Positions 7,788 through 19,214 of a stretch of DNA of 64,000 bases are shown in pieces. The stretch is taken from the NCBI RefSeq assembly GCF_002188635.1, contig NZ_NINX01000041.1, positions 91,503 through 155,502 on the forward strand. The letters are read 5' to 3'. The stretch is from Pigmentiphaga sp. NML030171. GTDB lineage: Bacteria; Pseudomonadota; Gammaproteobacteria; Burkholderiales; Burkholderiaceae_B. Within the stretch, counting starts at the first letter, position 1. Every line of letters starts with the position of its first letter. A model generated the notes under the pieces. The model made no database searches. It saw nothing but the letters and a program-made list of their open reading frames with translations, and had not been told where the DNA came from. A program made the position numbers and the translations under genes.

Positions 7788-9697
7788 CAGGCCTGGATGG
7801 CGTCGAGTTCTTCCTGCACGCCCAGCCAGGCCTCCTCGATCTCGCCCAGCCGCTTCTGCAGGTCGCCGTGTTCGGCCAGCACGCGGCGGCATTCGTCCCG
7901 GCGGGCATCCTCGTACAAGCCGGGATCGGCGATGAGCTGGTCCAGTTCGCGCTTGCGCGCCTCCAGCTTCTGCATGTCCTCTTCCAGCTTCCTGAGCCGG
8001 GTCTCCAACGGCTTGCGCAGGGTGGACAGGCGCTGCCGGCTCTCGGCTTCCAGCCGCCGCTGGGTCTTGCGGTCGACGCCGCCTTCGGCGGAGGCAGCGG
8101 TGGCGGACGAGGCGGACGCGTTGCCGCCCTGGCGGTTGGCCAGCCAGTCGCGGTAGTCTTCCAGGTCGCCGTCGAATTCGTGCACGCCGCCGTCGGCGAC
8201 GATCCAGAAGCTGTCGACGGTGGTCCGCAACAGATGCCGGTCGTGCGAGACCAGCAGCATGGTGCCTTCGAACTCGGCCAGCGCCTCGGTCAGTGCCTCG
8301 CGCGTGTCGACGTCCAGGTGGTTGCTGGGTTCGTCCAGCAGCAACAGGTTGGGTTTTTTCCAGACCACCAGCGCCAGCGCCAGGCGGGCCTTCTCGCCGC
8401 CCGACATGGGGCCCACCTTGGCCAGCGCGAAGTCGCCCGAGAAGCCGAAGCCGCCCAGGTAGTTGCGCAGGTCCTGTTCGCGCGCCTCGGGGGCGAGGCG
8501 GGCCAGGTGCAGCAGCGGCGTCGCCTCGGCATCCAGCATGTCGAGCTGGTGCTGGGCGAAGTAGCCGACGGCCAGCCCGCGGGCTTCCTTGCGCTCGCCG
8601 CCCAGCGGCTCGATTTCGCCCGCCAGGGTCTTGACCAGCGTACTCTTGCCCGCGCCGTTGGCGCCCAGGATGCCCACCCGCGCGCCGGCGCGCACCGACA
8701 GCTTGACGCCGTCCAGGATGGGCGCGTCCGGATAGCCGGCGCGCACGCCGTCCAGCGACAGCAGCGGATCGGGCATGTGGTCGGGCGAGGGGATGCTGAT
8801 GTCGATGCCCGCCGCCGCGCGCATGGGCGCCAATACCTGCATCCGCGCCAGCGCCTTGACCCGGCTCTGGGCCTGCTTGGCCTTGCTGGCCTTGGCCTTG
8901 AAGCGGTCGATGAAGCTTTGCAGGTGGGCAGCTTCGCGCTGTTGCTTGTCGTAGGCGATCTGGTTCTGCCGCAGGCGCTCGGCGCGCTGCGTCAGGAAGT
9001 CCTCGTAGCCGCCCTTATAGCGCACCAGCTTGCCCTGGTCGAAATGCAGGATGGTCCGGGCCACCGCGTCCAGGAACTCGGTATCGTGCGAGATCACCAG
9101 CACGGTGCCGGGGTAGGACGCCAGCCAGCGTTCCAGCCACAGCATGGCGTCCAGGTCCAGGTGGTTGGTGGGCTCGTCCAGCAGCAGGAGATCGGACGGC
9201 GCCATCAGCGCGCGCGCCAGGTTCAGGCGCATGCGCCAGCCGCCCGAGAAGCTCGCCACCGGCTGGCGGAATTCTTCTTGCGAGAACCCCAGGCCGACCA
9301 GCAGTTGCTCGGCGCGCGACTGCGCCGAGAACGCGCCGGCGTCGGCCAGTTCCGCTTCCAGTTCGGCCAGGCGCAGGCCATCGCGGTCGACGTCGACCGC
9401 GGCGCGCTCGGCCTGCAGGCGGCGCAGGCGCGTGTCGCCGTCGATGACGAAGTCCAGCGCCTCGCGGCCGGTGTCGTGGATTTCCTGCGCGATCGACGCG
9501 ATGCGCCAACCGGCCGGGATGTCGAGGTTGCCCGCGTCAGATTCCAGTTGGCCGTTCAACAGCGCGAACAGCGTGGACTTGCCCGCGCCGTTGGGGCCCA
9601 CGATGCCGACGCGCTCGCCGGGATGGACCACGAAGTCGGCGCCGTCCAGCAGCACCTTGGTGCCGCGCCGAAGCGTAATGCCTGATGCTCGTATCAC
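7787..9697 (-). CDS. yheS: ABC-F family ATPase, YheS-like
   Basis: Soluble protein with two ABC ATPase domains and no membrane segments. ABC-F proteins act on ribosomes, so this is a translation factor rather than a transporter. The 636 residues match E. coli YheS. Motifs in order are Walker A GPNGAGKST, signature FSGGWRMRL and Walker B LLLLDEPTNHLD. After a linker rich in Lys/Gln (KAKASKAKQAQSR) come the second Walker A GANGAGKST, signature SGGEKARL and LLLLDEPSNHLD. A C-terminal coiled coil is rich in Glu, Arg and Leu. I chose the GTG at 9697 (VIRASGITLRRG), which aligns with the family start; a longer ATG start at 9742 adds 15 unlikely residues. Confidence 0.92.
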   Translation of the reverse strand: MIRASGITLRRGTKVLLDGADFVVHPGERVGIVGPNGAGKSTLFALLNGQLESDAGNLDIPAGWRIASIAQEIHDTGREALDFVIDGDTRLRRLQAERAAVDVDRDGLRLAELEAELADAGAFSAQSRAEQLLVGLGFSQEEFRQPVASFSGGWRMRLNLARALMAPSDLLLLDEPTNHLDLDAMLWLERWLASYPGTVLVISHDTEFLDAVARTILHFDQGKLVRYKGGYEDFLTQRAERLRQNQIAYDKQQREAAHLQSFIDRFKAKASKAKQAQSRVKALARMQVLAPMRAAAGIDISIPSPDHMPDPLLSLDGVRAGYPDAPILDGVKLSVRAGARVGILGANGAGKSTLVKTLAGEIEPLGGERKEARGLAVGYFAQHQLDMLDAEATPLLHLARLAPEAREQDLRNYLGGFGFSGDFALAKVGPMSGGEKARLALALVVWKKPNLLLLDEPSNHLDVDTREALTEALAEFEGTMLLVSHDRHLLRTTVDSFWIVADGGVHEFDGDLEDYRDWLANRQGGNASASSATAASAEGGVDRKTQRRLEAESRQRLSTLRKPLETRLRKLEEDMQKLEARKRELDQLIADPGLYEDARRDECRRVLAEHGDLQKRLGEIEEAWLGVQEELDAIQA

Positions 9698-9932
9698 CGC
9701 GGGAACCGCCTTGTTTGCACGCTCTCCAGTGCAGCTCGGCAAAATCGCCGTTCTTCAGCCGTCGGGTTGTACCCCAGGAAACCGCGGATCTGGCTCCGCC
9801 AGTCCGCCAGTTTCGCCCCCGGGACCCGGCGCCGGGCCGCCCCAAGGCGGGTCCCAGCCCCCATGGGGGGCTGCCGCGTAGCGGCTGGGGGTCCACCATA
9901 GGGGGCGCGCGTCAGCGCGTAGGGAGGGGCCT
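9698..9932. repeat. Intergenic region with a dispersed GC-rich hairpin repeat
   Basis: Non-coding gap between prmB and the ABC-F gene. It holds a divergent copy of the dispersed repeat: GGATCTGGCTCCGCCAGTCC at 9786-9805, then a hairpin around CAGCCCCCATGGGGGGCTG, then GGGGGCGCGCGTCAGCGCGT near 9901-9920. The stretch from 9711 to 9780 also resembles 18891-18980 downstream of clpX: both have CCTTGTTTGC, ATCGCC, CCGT and ACCCCAGGA in the same order. Confidence 0.6.
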
Positions 9933-10826
9933 TCATACTAATTGGTCCTGCCTGAGCAGCAACACTTTGTCGTCGCCGCCGGAGGTGCTCAGCCATACGG
10001 GGTCGATATGGGGAAAGGCCTGCTCGAAATAAGCTTTCTCGTGGCCCAGCTCCAGCACCAGGATCCCGTCGGGCTGCAGGAATTCAGCCGCCTGGGCCAG
10101 CAGCGGACGGATCAGGTCCATCCCGTCCGCGCCCCCGGCCAGCGCCAGACTGGGCTCGTGCCGGTACTCCGCCGGCAGCGCATTCATGGAATCGGTATTG
10201 ACGTAGGGCGGGTTGCACAGGATCAGGTCGTACTGCGCGGGCGGCAGCGCCTCGAACAGATTCGACTGATGCAGCGCGATGCGATCCTGCAGACCGTAGT
10301 CGTCGACGTTGATGCGGGCCACGTCCAGCGCGTCCTTCGAGATGTCCACCGCGTCCACCTGCGCGTGCGGGAACGTCTCCGCCGCCGCGATCGCCAGGCA
10401 GCCGGAACCGGTGCACATGTCCAGCGCCCATTCCACGGCGTAGGGGTCGTCGATCCAGGGCGCGAGGCCGTCGTCCAGCAGCTCGGCGATGTAGGAGCGC
10501 GGCACGATGACCCGCTCGTCGACGTAGAAACGGCGGCCGCGCAGCCACGCTTCGTTGGTCAGGTAGGGAGCGGGCAGGCGCTCGTCGATGCGGCGGTCGA
10601 TGATGGCCAGCACGGCCTCGCGCTCGCCATCGAGCACGGCGGCATCGACGAAGGGCTCGAGCCGGTCGATGGGCAGATGCAGCGTGTGCAGGACCAGGTA
10701 GACGGCTTCGTCGTAGACGTCGAGCGTGCCGTGGCCCAGCGCGATGCCGGCGGCATTGAAGCGGCTCACGGCATAGCGGATCAGGTCGCGGACGGTGCGC
10801 AGGGAATGGAAATCGGCAGTGGGCAT
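9933..10826 (-). CDS. prmB: 50S ribosomal protein L3 glutamine N5-methyltransferase
   Basis: 297-residue SAM-dependent methyltransferase that methylates a glutamine of ribosomal protein L3. The class-I SAM motif MCTGSGCLAIAAAE is at residues 137-150, and the NPPY signature shared by PrmB, PrmC and related N-methyltransferases is at 205-208. The N-terminal helices (TVRDLIRYAVSRF, DEAVYLVLHTLHLP) match PrmB rather than PrmC. It follows dapE after a 94-base gap containing a repeat copy, on the same strand as the dap genes. Confidence 0.92.
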   Translation of the reverse strand: MPTADFHSLRTVRDLIRYAVSRFNAAGIALGHGTLDVYDEAVYLVLHTLHLPIDRLEPFVDAAVLDGEREAVLAIIDRRIDERLPAPYLTNEAWLRGRRFYVDERVIVPRSYIAELLDDGLAPWIDDPYAVEWALDMCTGSGCLAIAAAETFPHAQVDAVDISKDALDVARINVDDYGLQDRIALHQSNLFEALPPAQYDLILCNPPYVNTDSMNALPAEYRHEPSLALAGGADGMDLIRPLLAQAAEFLQPDGILVLELGHEKAYFEQAFPHIDPVWLSTSGGDDKVLLLRQDQLV

Positions 10827-10841
10827 ATCGGTATCCTGATT

Positions 10842-10912
10842 CAGGGCGCGGGGGATCCGGCCTTGCCGGTCCGCCGGCGCCGCCCGCGGGGGCGCGCGCG
10901 TAAGCGCCTAGG
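10842..10912. repeat. Dispersed GC-rich intergenic repeat copy
   Basis: Lies in the dapE-prmB gap. The core GGATCCGGCCTTGCCGGTCC at 10853-10872 folds on itself. It is followed by GCGGGGGCGCGCGCGTAAGCGC, the variable second hairpin seen in the other copies. Confidence 0.65.
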
Positions 10913-10920
10913 AGGAAGCA

Positions 10921-12907
<1,987 letters not shown>

Positions 12908-12928
12908 GGTCGGATATCCAATAGAAGG

Positions 12929-13010
12929 ACCCCCCTACGCGCTTGCGCGCGTCCCCCGAGGGGGCGGCACTGGCGGACCGGCGGAACCGGATCCGCTGTG
13001 CCCTGGGTGG
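12929..13010. repeat. Dispersed GC-rich intergenic repeat copy
   Basis: Lies in the 138-base dapC-dapD gap. It reads CCCCCCTACGCGC, a CCCCGAGGGGG hairpin, GGCACTGGCGGACCGG, then AACCGGATCCGCTGTGCCCTGGGT. The core palindrome is at 12975-12994. It is the same element, in the same orientation, as the copy at 18783-18868. Confidence 0.75.
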
Positions 13011-13045
13011 GGTGTGTTTACATGCGGTATGGGTGTTCTAGTCGT

Positions 13046-14254
13046 TCATGCGATGCGGCTGGTCGGCAGCGAGCGGGCGTAGCGGGCCAGGCGGTGGGCC
13101 GCCTCGACGCATTCGTCCAGCGGCGCCACCAGCGCCAGGCGTACGCGGTTGGCCCCGGGGTTGCCGGCGGGGGTCTCGCGCGCGAGGTAGCTGCCCGGCA
13201 GGGCCGTGACGTTTTCTTGCGCCAGCAGGCCGCGGGTGAACTCGGCGTCGTCGATGGGCGTGCGCGGCCAGAGGTAGAACGAGGCCTGCGGGCGCTGGAT
13301 ATCCATCGCCTCCTGCAGGATGGGCAGGACAGCGTCGAATTTCTCGCGGTACATGCGCCGGTTCTCGCGCACGTGTTCCTCGTCGTTCCAGGCCGCGATG
13401 CTGGCCGCCGAGACCACGTCGCTCATCGCGCTGCCATGGTAGGTGCGGTACAGCAGGAACCTGGCCAGCAGCCTGGCGTCGCCCGCCACGAAGCCGGAGC
13501 GCATGCCGGGCACGTTCGAGCGCTTGGACAGGCTGGAGAACACCACGATATTGTGGAAGTCGCCGCGGCCCAGGCGGTGGGCCGCCTCGAGCGCGCCCAG
13601 CGGCGGCTCGGCCTCGTCCAGGTAGATCTCGGAATAGCACTCGTCCGAGGCGATGATGAAGCCGTACTTGTCGGCCTGCTCGAACAGGTACTTCCATTCG
13701 TCCAGGTCCATGACGTTGCCCGCCGGATTGCCGGGCGAGCAGACGTAGACCAGCCGGGTCTCTCCCCATTCGGCGGGCGAGACCGAGGCCCAGTCGCAGC
13801 CGAAGTTGCGCGCCGGGTCGGCGTTGACGAAGGTGGGACGGGCGCCGGCCAGCAGCGCGGCGCCTTCGTAGATCTGGTAGAACGGGTTGGGACACAGCAC
13901 GCGGGGCTGCCGCGCGCCGTCGATCACCACCTGCGCGAAGGCGAACAAGGCCTCGCGCGAGCCCAGCACGGGCAGCACCTGCGTGTCGGGATCGATCGCG
14001 GGCAGCCCGTAGCGCCGTTCCAGCCAGCCGGCGATGGCGGCGCGCAGCGCGGGCGAGCCCTTGGTGGGGGGGTAGCCCGACAGCCCGGACAGGTTCTGCC
14101 GGATGGCGTCCTCGATGAAAGCCGGCGTGGCGTGCTTGGGCTCGCCGATGGACAGGCTGACGGGACGCAGGCTGGCGGGCGGCACGACATCGGCATACAG
14201 CGCGCGCAGTTTTTCGAAGGGATAGGGCTGCAGCAGCCCGAGGCGTGGATTCAT
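13046..14254 (-). CDS. dapC: Succinyldiaminopimelate aminotransferase
   Basis: 402-residue fold-type I PLP aminotransferase, expected to make N-succinyl-diaminopimelate from the 6-oxo precursor. Recognisable features are SIGEPKHATP near residue 35, the SPGNPAGN turn at 173-180, SDECYSEIY at 203-211 and the PLP lysine K244 in SSLSKRSNVPGMRSGF. The start is the ATG at 14254 (MNPRLGLLQPYPFEKL), which fits the family; the upstream open frame runs into unrelated sequence. Assignment as DapC rather than another class-I aminotransferase rests on its place directly upstream of dapD-dapE. Confidence 0.9.
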   Translation of the reverse strand: MNPRLGLLQPYPFEKLRALYADVVPPASLRPVSLSIGEPKHATPAFIEDAIRQNLSGLSGYPPTKGSPALRAAIAGWLERRYGLPAIDPDTQVLPVLGSREALFAFAQVVIDGARQPRVLCPNPFYQIYEGAALLAGARPTFVNADPARNFGCDWASVSPAEWGETRLVYVCSPGNPAGNVMDLDEWKYLFEQADKYGFIIASDECYSEIYLDEAEPPLGALEAAHRLGRGDFHNIVVFSSLSKRSNVPGMRSGFVAGDARLLARFLLYRTYHGSAMSDVVSAASIAAWNDEEHVRENRRMYREKFDAVLPILQEAMDIQRPQASFYLWPRTPIDDAEFTRGLLAQENVTALPGSYLARETPAGNPGANRVRLALVAPLDECVEAAHRLARYARSLPTSRIA

Positions 14255-14346
14255 GGCCGCGATTGTAACCTCGGGGCGGGCATTTTGCCGTGGGGCCGCC
14301 CCAAGGCAACAAGCGCCCTCCGGGGGGGGCAGCGGTCGCGTAGCGG

Positions 14347-15054
14347 CTAGCCGGCCTGCCTGGTTCCCGACGCCAGGTCCCCGCAGGGCTGCGTGAAGGA
14401 GTAGCCCACGCCCCGGACGGCCTCCAGGGGCAGGGTGATGCCGTGCCGCTGGGCCTTGCGGCGCAGCCGGCTGACCAGGACCGCGACGTTGTGCAACTGG
14501 CGGGCGCCGTCCTTGGCCGAGACGGCCTGCCATTGGGCGAAGGTCAGGGTACGGTTGCGCTCGCCGAAAAGATGGCTGATGAACTGCCATTCGGTCAGGG
14601 TCAGCGGCAGGCTGCGGCCTTCGGGGCTCGTCAGGCGGCGCGGGGGCGTGGACAGGAGCCACAGCGCCGGCGTGGGCGTCTCGGGCGGCGGTTCGGCCAG
14701 GCGCGGCGCGGCCAGGGCGAGATGGCGCCGCATGGCGCGCAGGATGGGCAGCAGCTCGGCGCTCGGATCGGCGCCCAGCACGCGGACTTCCACATGGGGC
14801 TTGTCGGCGGCCTGGCCGGGATCGGGCGGGATGTAGACGAGCCGGGTCAGCGAATAGCTGTCGAACGCCGCCGCCCGCGCCGCGTCGGCAAGCACCACCG
14901 GGTTCTTGCCCGCTCGCAGCAGCGCATGCACTTCCTGCGAGCTGGTGCAGACGTAGACGCTGAAGCCGGCACGCATCAGCTCGTCCGCGATTTCGTAATC
15001 GCGGCCGGTCTCCCCGAGCAGGACGGCGACTTCTGGCGTATGGGTTTCTATCAT
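14347..15054 (-). CDS. Orphan winged-helix (OmpR/PhoB-type) regulator with a degenerate receiver-like domain
   Basis: 235 residues. The C-terminal part is a typical OmpR-type DNA-binding domain: LTLTEWQFISHLFGERNRTLTFAQW, then VAVLVSRLRRKAQRHG and EAVRGVGYSF. The N-terminal 100 residues have a receiver-like alternation of strands and helices (VAVLLGE, VYVCTS, VVLADA), but the acidic pocket is not conserved and no clear phospho-acceptor Asp is in place. No histidine kinase is next to it. It is upstream of dapC on the same strand with a 92-base gap. I do not recognise a characterised orthologue. The start is the ATG at 15054 (MIETHTPEVAVLL). Confidence 0.8.
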   Translation of the reverse strand: MIETHTPEVAVLLGETGRDYEIADELMRAGFSVYVCTSSQEVHALLRAGKNPVVLADAARAAAFDSYSLTRLVYIPPDPGQAADKPHVEVRVLGADPSAELLPILRAMRRHLALAAPRLAEPPPETPTPALWLLSTPPRRLTSPEGRSLPLTLTEWQFISHLFGERNRTLTFAQWQAVSAKDGARQLHNVAVLVSRLRRKAQRHGITLPLEAVRGVGYSFTQPCGDLASGTRQAG

Positions 15055-15270
15055 TGCGGGTAAGAATGCGTTGCGGGATTGCAATGGCAATCTATCCCAA
15101 CGTTTTGGTGAGGATGATCAATAACGGTAAACGGGCGCCCCGCCGGGGCCGCTACGTGCGCGCCGAGCGAAAACAATGGTTGGCGGGCCGGCGGGGCCGT
15201 CGCCCCCGGGCGGGAGGCGGGGGGCGCCGGGCCTTTTCGGAGACTCGGGTTACAATCCGGTTTCTGATGT

Positions 15271-15357
15271 GCGACCGTGGCGAAATTGGTAGACGCAACA
15301 GGTTTAGGTCCTGTCGGGAGAAATCCTGTGGAGGTTCGATTCCTCTCGGTCGCACCA
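15271..15357 (+). tRNA. tRNA-Leu (anticodon UAG)
   Basis: 87 bases including an encoded CCA. The acceptor stem is GCGACCG paired with CGGTCGC. The anticodon stem ACAGG/CCTGT encloses TTTAGGT, giving the anticodon TAG. A long variable arm and the T-arm GGTTCGATTCC are present, as expected for a class II tRNA. Confidence 0.95.
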
Positions 15358-15411
15358 CAAGTTTGAACAACCCTGGTGGTGTCCGGCCGCAGCCGGCAAG
15401 GCGGCTTCCGG

Positions 15412-15447
15412 AGCCCCCGCGCGGCGCTGCGGCGCCGCACGGGGGCT
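15412..15447. repeat. Strong GC hairpin upstream of tig
   Basis: AGCCCCCGCGCGGCGC, a TGCG loop and GCGCCGCACGGGGGCT form a long stem with one mismatch between tRNA-Leu and tig. There is no T run. It may end tRNA transcription or shape the tig leader. Confidence 0.4.
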
Positions 15448-15550
15448 GTGGCACAATTCGCGAATGCCCGGATCGATCTCTGGTTGCGGTGCCTCTCGCG
15501 GCGCGGGTGTCCGGTTCTGTCGATTACACATACTCAATATAGGTTTTTGC

Positions 15551-16861
15551 ATGCAGCCTGTGGTTGAAACCCTGTCGGGGCTTGAGCGCCGCGTTGATCT
15601 TTCCGTGCCGGTGGCCGACATCGAAAAAGAAGTCGAGACGCGCCTCAAGCGCCTGGCCCGCACCGCCAAGATGCCGGGCTTCCGTCCCGGCAAGGTCCCG
15701 CTGCCCATGCTGGCCCGTACCTACGGTCCCGAAGTGCGCATGGAAGTGCTGAACGCCAAGATCGGCGACGCCCTGGAAAAGGTCGTGGCCGAGTCCAAGC
15801 TGCGCCTGGCGGGTTCGCCGTCCGTCGAGCCCAAGACCGAAGGCGTGGCCGACGACGTGGTGGCCTTCAGCGCCACGTTCGAGGTCTACCCGGAAGTCGC
15901 CATTCCCGACCTGACCGCCCTGGAAGTCACCAGCGCCAAGAGCGAAGTGGGTGATGCCGAGGTCGATCGCACGGTGGACATCCTGCGCAAGCAGCGCGTG
16001 ACGTTCGAAGAGCGCGAAGGCCGGGCCGCGGGCGACGACGACCGCGTGACGCTGGACTTTGCCGGCACCATCGACGGCGTCGCGTTCCAGGGCGGTACCG
16101 CCGAGGACTTCCCGTTCGTGCTCGGCCAGGGCCGCATGCTGCCCGAGTTCGAAGCGGCCGCGCGCGGCATGAAGGCCGGCGAGACCAAGGTGTTCCCGCT
16201 GACGTTCCCCGCCGACTACGGTTCGGCCGAAGTCGCCGGCAAGACCGCCGAGTTCACCATCACCGTCAAGAAGGTGGAAGAGGGCGTGCTGCCCCAGGTC
16301 GATGCCGAGTTCGCCAAGCAACTGGGCCAGGCCGAAGGCGACGTCGAGAAGCTGCGTGCCGACATCCGCGCCAACCTCGAGCGCGAAGTGCGCAGCCGCA
16401 CCCAGGCCCGCACCAAGTCGAGCGTGATGGATGCGCTGGCCAAGGCCGCGACCTTCGACATTCCCAAGGCCCTGGTCAACGACGACACCGAGCGCCGCAT
16501 CGAAGCGGCCCGCGAGGACCTGCGCCAGCGCGGCGTGCCCAACGCCGACAAGCTGCCGATCCCGGCCGAGGCCTTCGCCTCGGAATCCGAGCGCCGCGTG
16601 CGCCTGGGCCTGCTGGTTTCGGAGCTGGTCAAGGCCGAGAACCTCAAGGCCAAGCCCGACCAGATCCGCGCCCGCATCGAGGACTTCGCCCAGAGCTACG
16701 AGAAGCCCGAGGAAGTCGTGCGCTACTATCTGACGGACAAGGCTCGCCTGGCCGAAATCGAGGCCATCGTGCTCGAGGACAACGTCGTCCAGCACGTGCT
16801 GTCCAAGGCCAAGGTCAAGGACGAGCAAGTCTCCTTCGATGAATTGATGGGAACTGCCTAA
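15551..16861 (+). CDS. tig: Trigger factor (ribosome-associated chaperone and prolyl isomerase)
   Basis: 436 residues, against 432 in E. coli. It binds ribosomal protein L23 at the exit tunnel and shields nascent chains. The ribosome-binding signature GFRPGKVP is near residues 43-50. The FKBP-type isomerase domain is around 150-240 ([35 protein letters not shown]), and the rest is the helical chaperone domain. The start is the ATG at 15551 ([14 protein letters not shown]); the longer frame adds 29 residues unlike the family. Its TAA overlaps the clpP ATG by one base, giving tig-clpP-clpX. Confidence 0.96.
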   Translation: MQPVVETLSGLERRVDLSVPVADIEKEVETRLKRLARTAKMPGFRPGKVPLPMLARTYGPEVRMEVLNAKIGDALEKVVAESKLRLAGSPSVEPKTEGVADDVVAFSATFEVYPEVAIPDLTALEVTSAKSEVGDAEVDRTVDILRKQRVTFEEREGRAAGDDDRVTLDFAGTIDGVAFQGGTAEDFPFVLGQGRMLPEFEAAARGMKAGETKVFPLTFPADYGSAEVAGKTAEFTITVKKVEEGVLPQVDAEFAKQLGQAEGDVEKLRADIRANLEREVRSRTQARTKSSVMDALAKAATFDIPKALVNDDTERRIEAAREDLRQRGVPNADKLPIPAEAFASESERRVRLGLLVSELVKAENLKAKPDQIRARIEDFAQSYEKPEEVVRYYLTDKARLAEIEAIVLEDNVVQHVLSKAKVKDEQVSFDELMGTA

Positions 16862-17517
16862 TGCAACGCTTCGTAGATTTCTACGCATCCATGTACGGGG
16901 CCGAGTCTCTCGGCCCCAAGGCCCTCGGCTACGTGCCGATGGTGATCGAACAGTCCGGCCGGGGCGAGCGTGCGTACGACATCTACTCGCGTCTGCTGAA
17001 AGAGCGGATCATCTTCCTGGTGGGCCCGGTGGCCGATGCCACCGCCAACCTGATCGTGGCCCAGCTCCTGTTCCTGGAGTCGGAAAATCCCGAGAAGGAC
17101 ATCTCGCTGTACATCAACTCGCCCGGCGGGTCGGTGTACGCGGGCATGGCCATCTATGACACCATGCAGTTCGTCAAGCCCGACGTGGCCACGCTCTGCA
17201 CCGGCCTGGCCGCCAGCATGGGCGCTTTCCTGCTGGCCGCCGGCGCCAAGGGCAAGCGGATCTCGCTGCCCAATTCCCGCATCATGATCCACCAGCCCTC
17301 GGGCGGCGCCCAGGGCCAGGCGACGGATATCGAAATCCACGCGCGCGAGATCCTGTACCTGCGCGAGCGCCTGAACCGGATCCTGGCCGAGAACACCGGC
17401 CAGCCGATCGAACGCATCGCGGTGGACACCGAGCGCGACAATTTCATGTCGGCGGCCGATGCGCTATCGTATGGCTTGATCGACAAAGTCTTCAGCAGTC
17501 GTACCGAACAGGGTTGA
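16861..17517 (+). CDS. clpP: ATP-dependent Clp protease proteolytic subunit
   Basis: 218-residue serine protease that assembles into a tetradecamer and degrades substrates unfolded by ClpX or ClpA. The catalytic Ser is residue 119 in GLAASMGAF and the His is residue 144 in MIHQPSGG; the Asp is in the following segment. The N-terminal part is longer than the mature enzyme and is probably processed, as in other proteobacteria. The start shares an A with the tig stop (TAATG), so translation is coupled. clpX begins two bases after the stop. Confidence 0.97.
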   Translation: MQRFVDFYASMYGAESLGPKALGYVPMVIEQSGRGERAYDIYSRLLKERIIFLVGPVADATANLIVAQLLFLESENPEKDISLYINSPGGSVYAGMAIYDTMQFVKPDVATLCTGLAASMGAFLLAAGAKGKRISLPNSRIMIHQPSGGAQGQATDIEIHAREILYLRERLNRILAENTGQPIERIAVDTERDNFMSAADALSYGLIDKVFSSRTEQG

Positions 17518-17519
17518 GC

Positions 17520-18782
17520 ATGTCGGAAAAGAAAGGGTCGAACGAGAAGCTGCTCTATTGCTCGTTTTGCGGCAAGAGCCAGCATGAGGTTCGCAAGCTG
17601 ATCGCCGGACCGTCGGTGTTCATTTGCGATGAGTGCATCGACCTGTGCAACGACATCATCCGTGACGAAGTGGCCGCCGACGTCAAGACCGGCGCCAAGT
17701 CCGAACTGCCCACGCCGGCCGAGATCAAGGAGATCCTCGACCAATACGTGATCGGCCAGACCCGGGCCAAGCGGATCCTGTCGGTGGCGGTGTACAACCA
17801 CTACAAGCGCATCCGTCATGCCGGCGGCAAGACGGACGACGTCGAGTTGTCCAAGAGCAACATCCTGCTGATCGGCCCCACCGGTTCGGGCAAGACGCTG
17901 CTGGCCCAGACGCTGGCCCGCCTGCTGAACGTGCCGTTCGTGATCGCCGACGCCACCACGTTGACCGAGGCCGGCTACGTGGGCGAGGACGTCGAGAACA
18001 TCATCCAGAAGCTGCTGCAGAACTGCAACTACGATGTGGAAAAGGCCCAGCGCGGCATCGTCTACATCGACGAGATCGACAAGATCTCGCGCAAGGCCGA
18101 CAATCCGTCCATCACCCGCGACGTGTCGGGCGAAGGTGTGCAGCAGGCCCTGCTCAAGCTGATCGAGGGTACCGTCGCCTCCGTTCCCCCGCAGGGCGGC
18201 CGCAAGCACCCGAACCAGGATTTCGTGCAGATCGACACGACCAACATCCTGTTCATCTGCGGCGGCGCGTTCGACGGGCTGGAGAAAGTCATCCGCGGCC
18301 GCACCGAAAAGTCCGGCATCGGCTTCGGCGCCTCGGTCAAGGCGGAGTCGGAGCGCTCGGTCAGCGCGCTGTTCGGCGAAGTCGAGCCCGAGGACCTGAT
18401 CAAGTTCGGCCTCATCCCCGAACTGGTCGGCCGCCTGCCCGTGGTGGCGACGCTGGACGAGCTGAACGAGGAGGCCCTGATCCAGATCCTGGTCGAGCCC
18501 AAGAACGCCCTGGTCAAGCAGTTCCAGAAGCTGCTGGCCATGGAAGGCGCCGAACTGGACGTGCGGCCCCAGGCTCTCCTGGCCATCGCCCAGAAGGCGC
18601 TCAAGCGCAAGACCGGCGCCCGCGGCCTGCGCTCCATCATCGAAGCCGCGCTGCTCGACACCATGTACGAACTGCCCACCCAGGGCAACGTCGTCAAGGT
18701 CGTCCTGGACGAAAACGCCATCACCGGCGAAGGCATCCCCCTCCTGATCTACGGCGACAAGCCCAAGGTCGCCAATAAGTAG
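17520..18782 (+). CDS. clpX: Clp protease ATP-binding specificity subunit ClpX
   Basis: 420-residue AAA+ unfoldase that feeds ClpP. The N-terminal zinc-binding domain has CSFCGKSQ and CDECIDLC. Walker A is GPTGSGKT near residue 118, Walker [11 protein letters not shown], and the ClpP-contacting IGFGASV loop is near 265. The sensor-2 motif [10 protein letters not shown] is near 363. I chose the ATG at 17520 ([10 protein letters not shown]); a TTG six bases upstream is in frame but less likely. Transcription probably ends at the strong hairpin at 18878-18924. Confidence 0.97.
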   Translation: MSEKKGSNEKLLYCSFCGKSQHEVRKLIAGPSVFICDECIDLCNDIIRDEVAADVKTGAKSELPTPAEIKEILDQYVIGQTRAKRILSVAVYNHYKRIRHAGGKTDDVELSKSNILLIGPTGSGKTLLAQTLARLLNVPFVIADATTLTEAGYVGEDVENIIQKLLQNCNYDVEKAQRGIVYIDEIDKISRKADNPSITRDVSGEGVQQALLKLIEGTVASVPPQGGRKHPNQDFVQIDTTNILFICGGAFDGLEKVIRGRTEKSGIGFGASVKAESERSVSALFGEVEPEDLIKFGLIPELVGRLPVVATLDELNEEALIQILVEPKNALVKQFQKLLAMEGAELDVRPQALLAIAQKALKRKTGARGLRSIIEAALLDTMYELPTQGNVVKVVLDENAITGEGIPLLIYGDKPKVANK

Positions 18783-19058
18783 GGCCCCCCCTACGCGCTG
18801 ACGCGCGCCCCCCAGGGGGCGGCACTGGCGGACCGGCAAAGCCGGATCCGCTGTGCCCTGGGTCTGGGGAACGATCAGGAAAAGAAAACGGCCTTGTTTG
18901 CGCGCAAGGCCGTTGTTCTTTTCCAATCCAGCCAGGCGTTTGGCAGTATCGCCAGTCTCCGCCAGCCCGTTGTTACCCCAGGATGCGGTGGATCCGGCTT
19001 TGCCGGTCCACCCGCATCGCCCCCTGGGGGGCGCCCGAAGGGCGTAGGGGGGGACCCC
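18783..19058. repeat. Inverted pair of the dispersed repeat flanking a terminator
   Basis: The left arm (18783-18868, core GGACCGGCAAAGCCGGATCC at 18830-18849) and the right arm (18975-19058, core at 18990-19009) are head-to-head copies of the same roughly 85-base element, about 105 bases apart. The right arm, read on the other strand, repeats CCCCCCTACGC, GCGCCCCCCAGGGGGCG, GACCGGCAAAGCCGGATCC and CCTGGGG in order. The clpX terminator lies between the arms. With 19059-19270 this fills the 488-base gap before lon, in which I see no gene. Confidence 0.75.
18878..18924 (+). terminator. Rho-independent terminator after clpX, bidirectional
   Basis: GGAAAAGAA and AACGGCCTTG pair with CAAGGCCGTT and TTCTTTTCC around the loop TTTGCGCG, with a single mismatched G. 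T-rich sequence closes the plus-strand side and A-rich sequence the other, so it can act on both strands. Confidence 0.8.
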
Positions 19059-19214
19059 ACCTATGCTACATTGGGCCATGGCGTGTAAATCAATGGCCTG
19101 TGGGCGAATGATGACTCTGCGCCTCTCTTCGGGTTCATACGCTTTTCCCGGGCGTGCTGTGCGGGAAAAGGGCATGCGCCCGGCAGTTCCAGCAGACCAC
19201 GTTGCCCGCCGACG

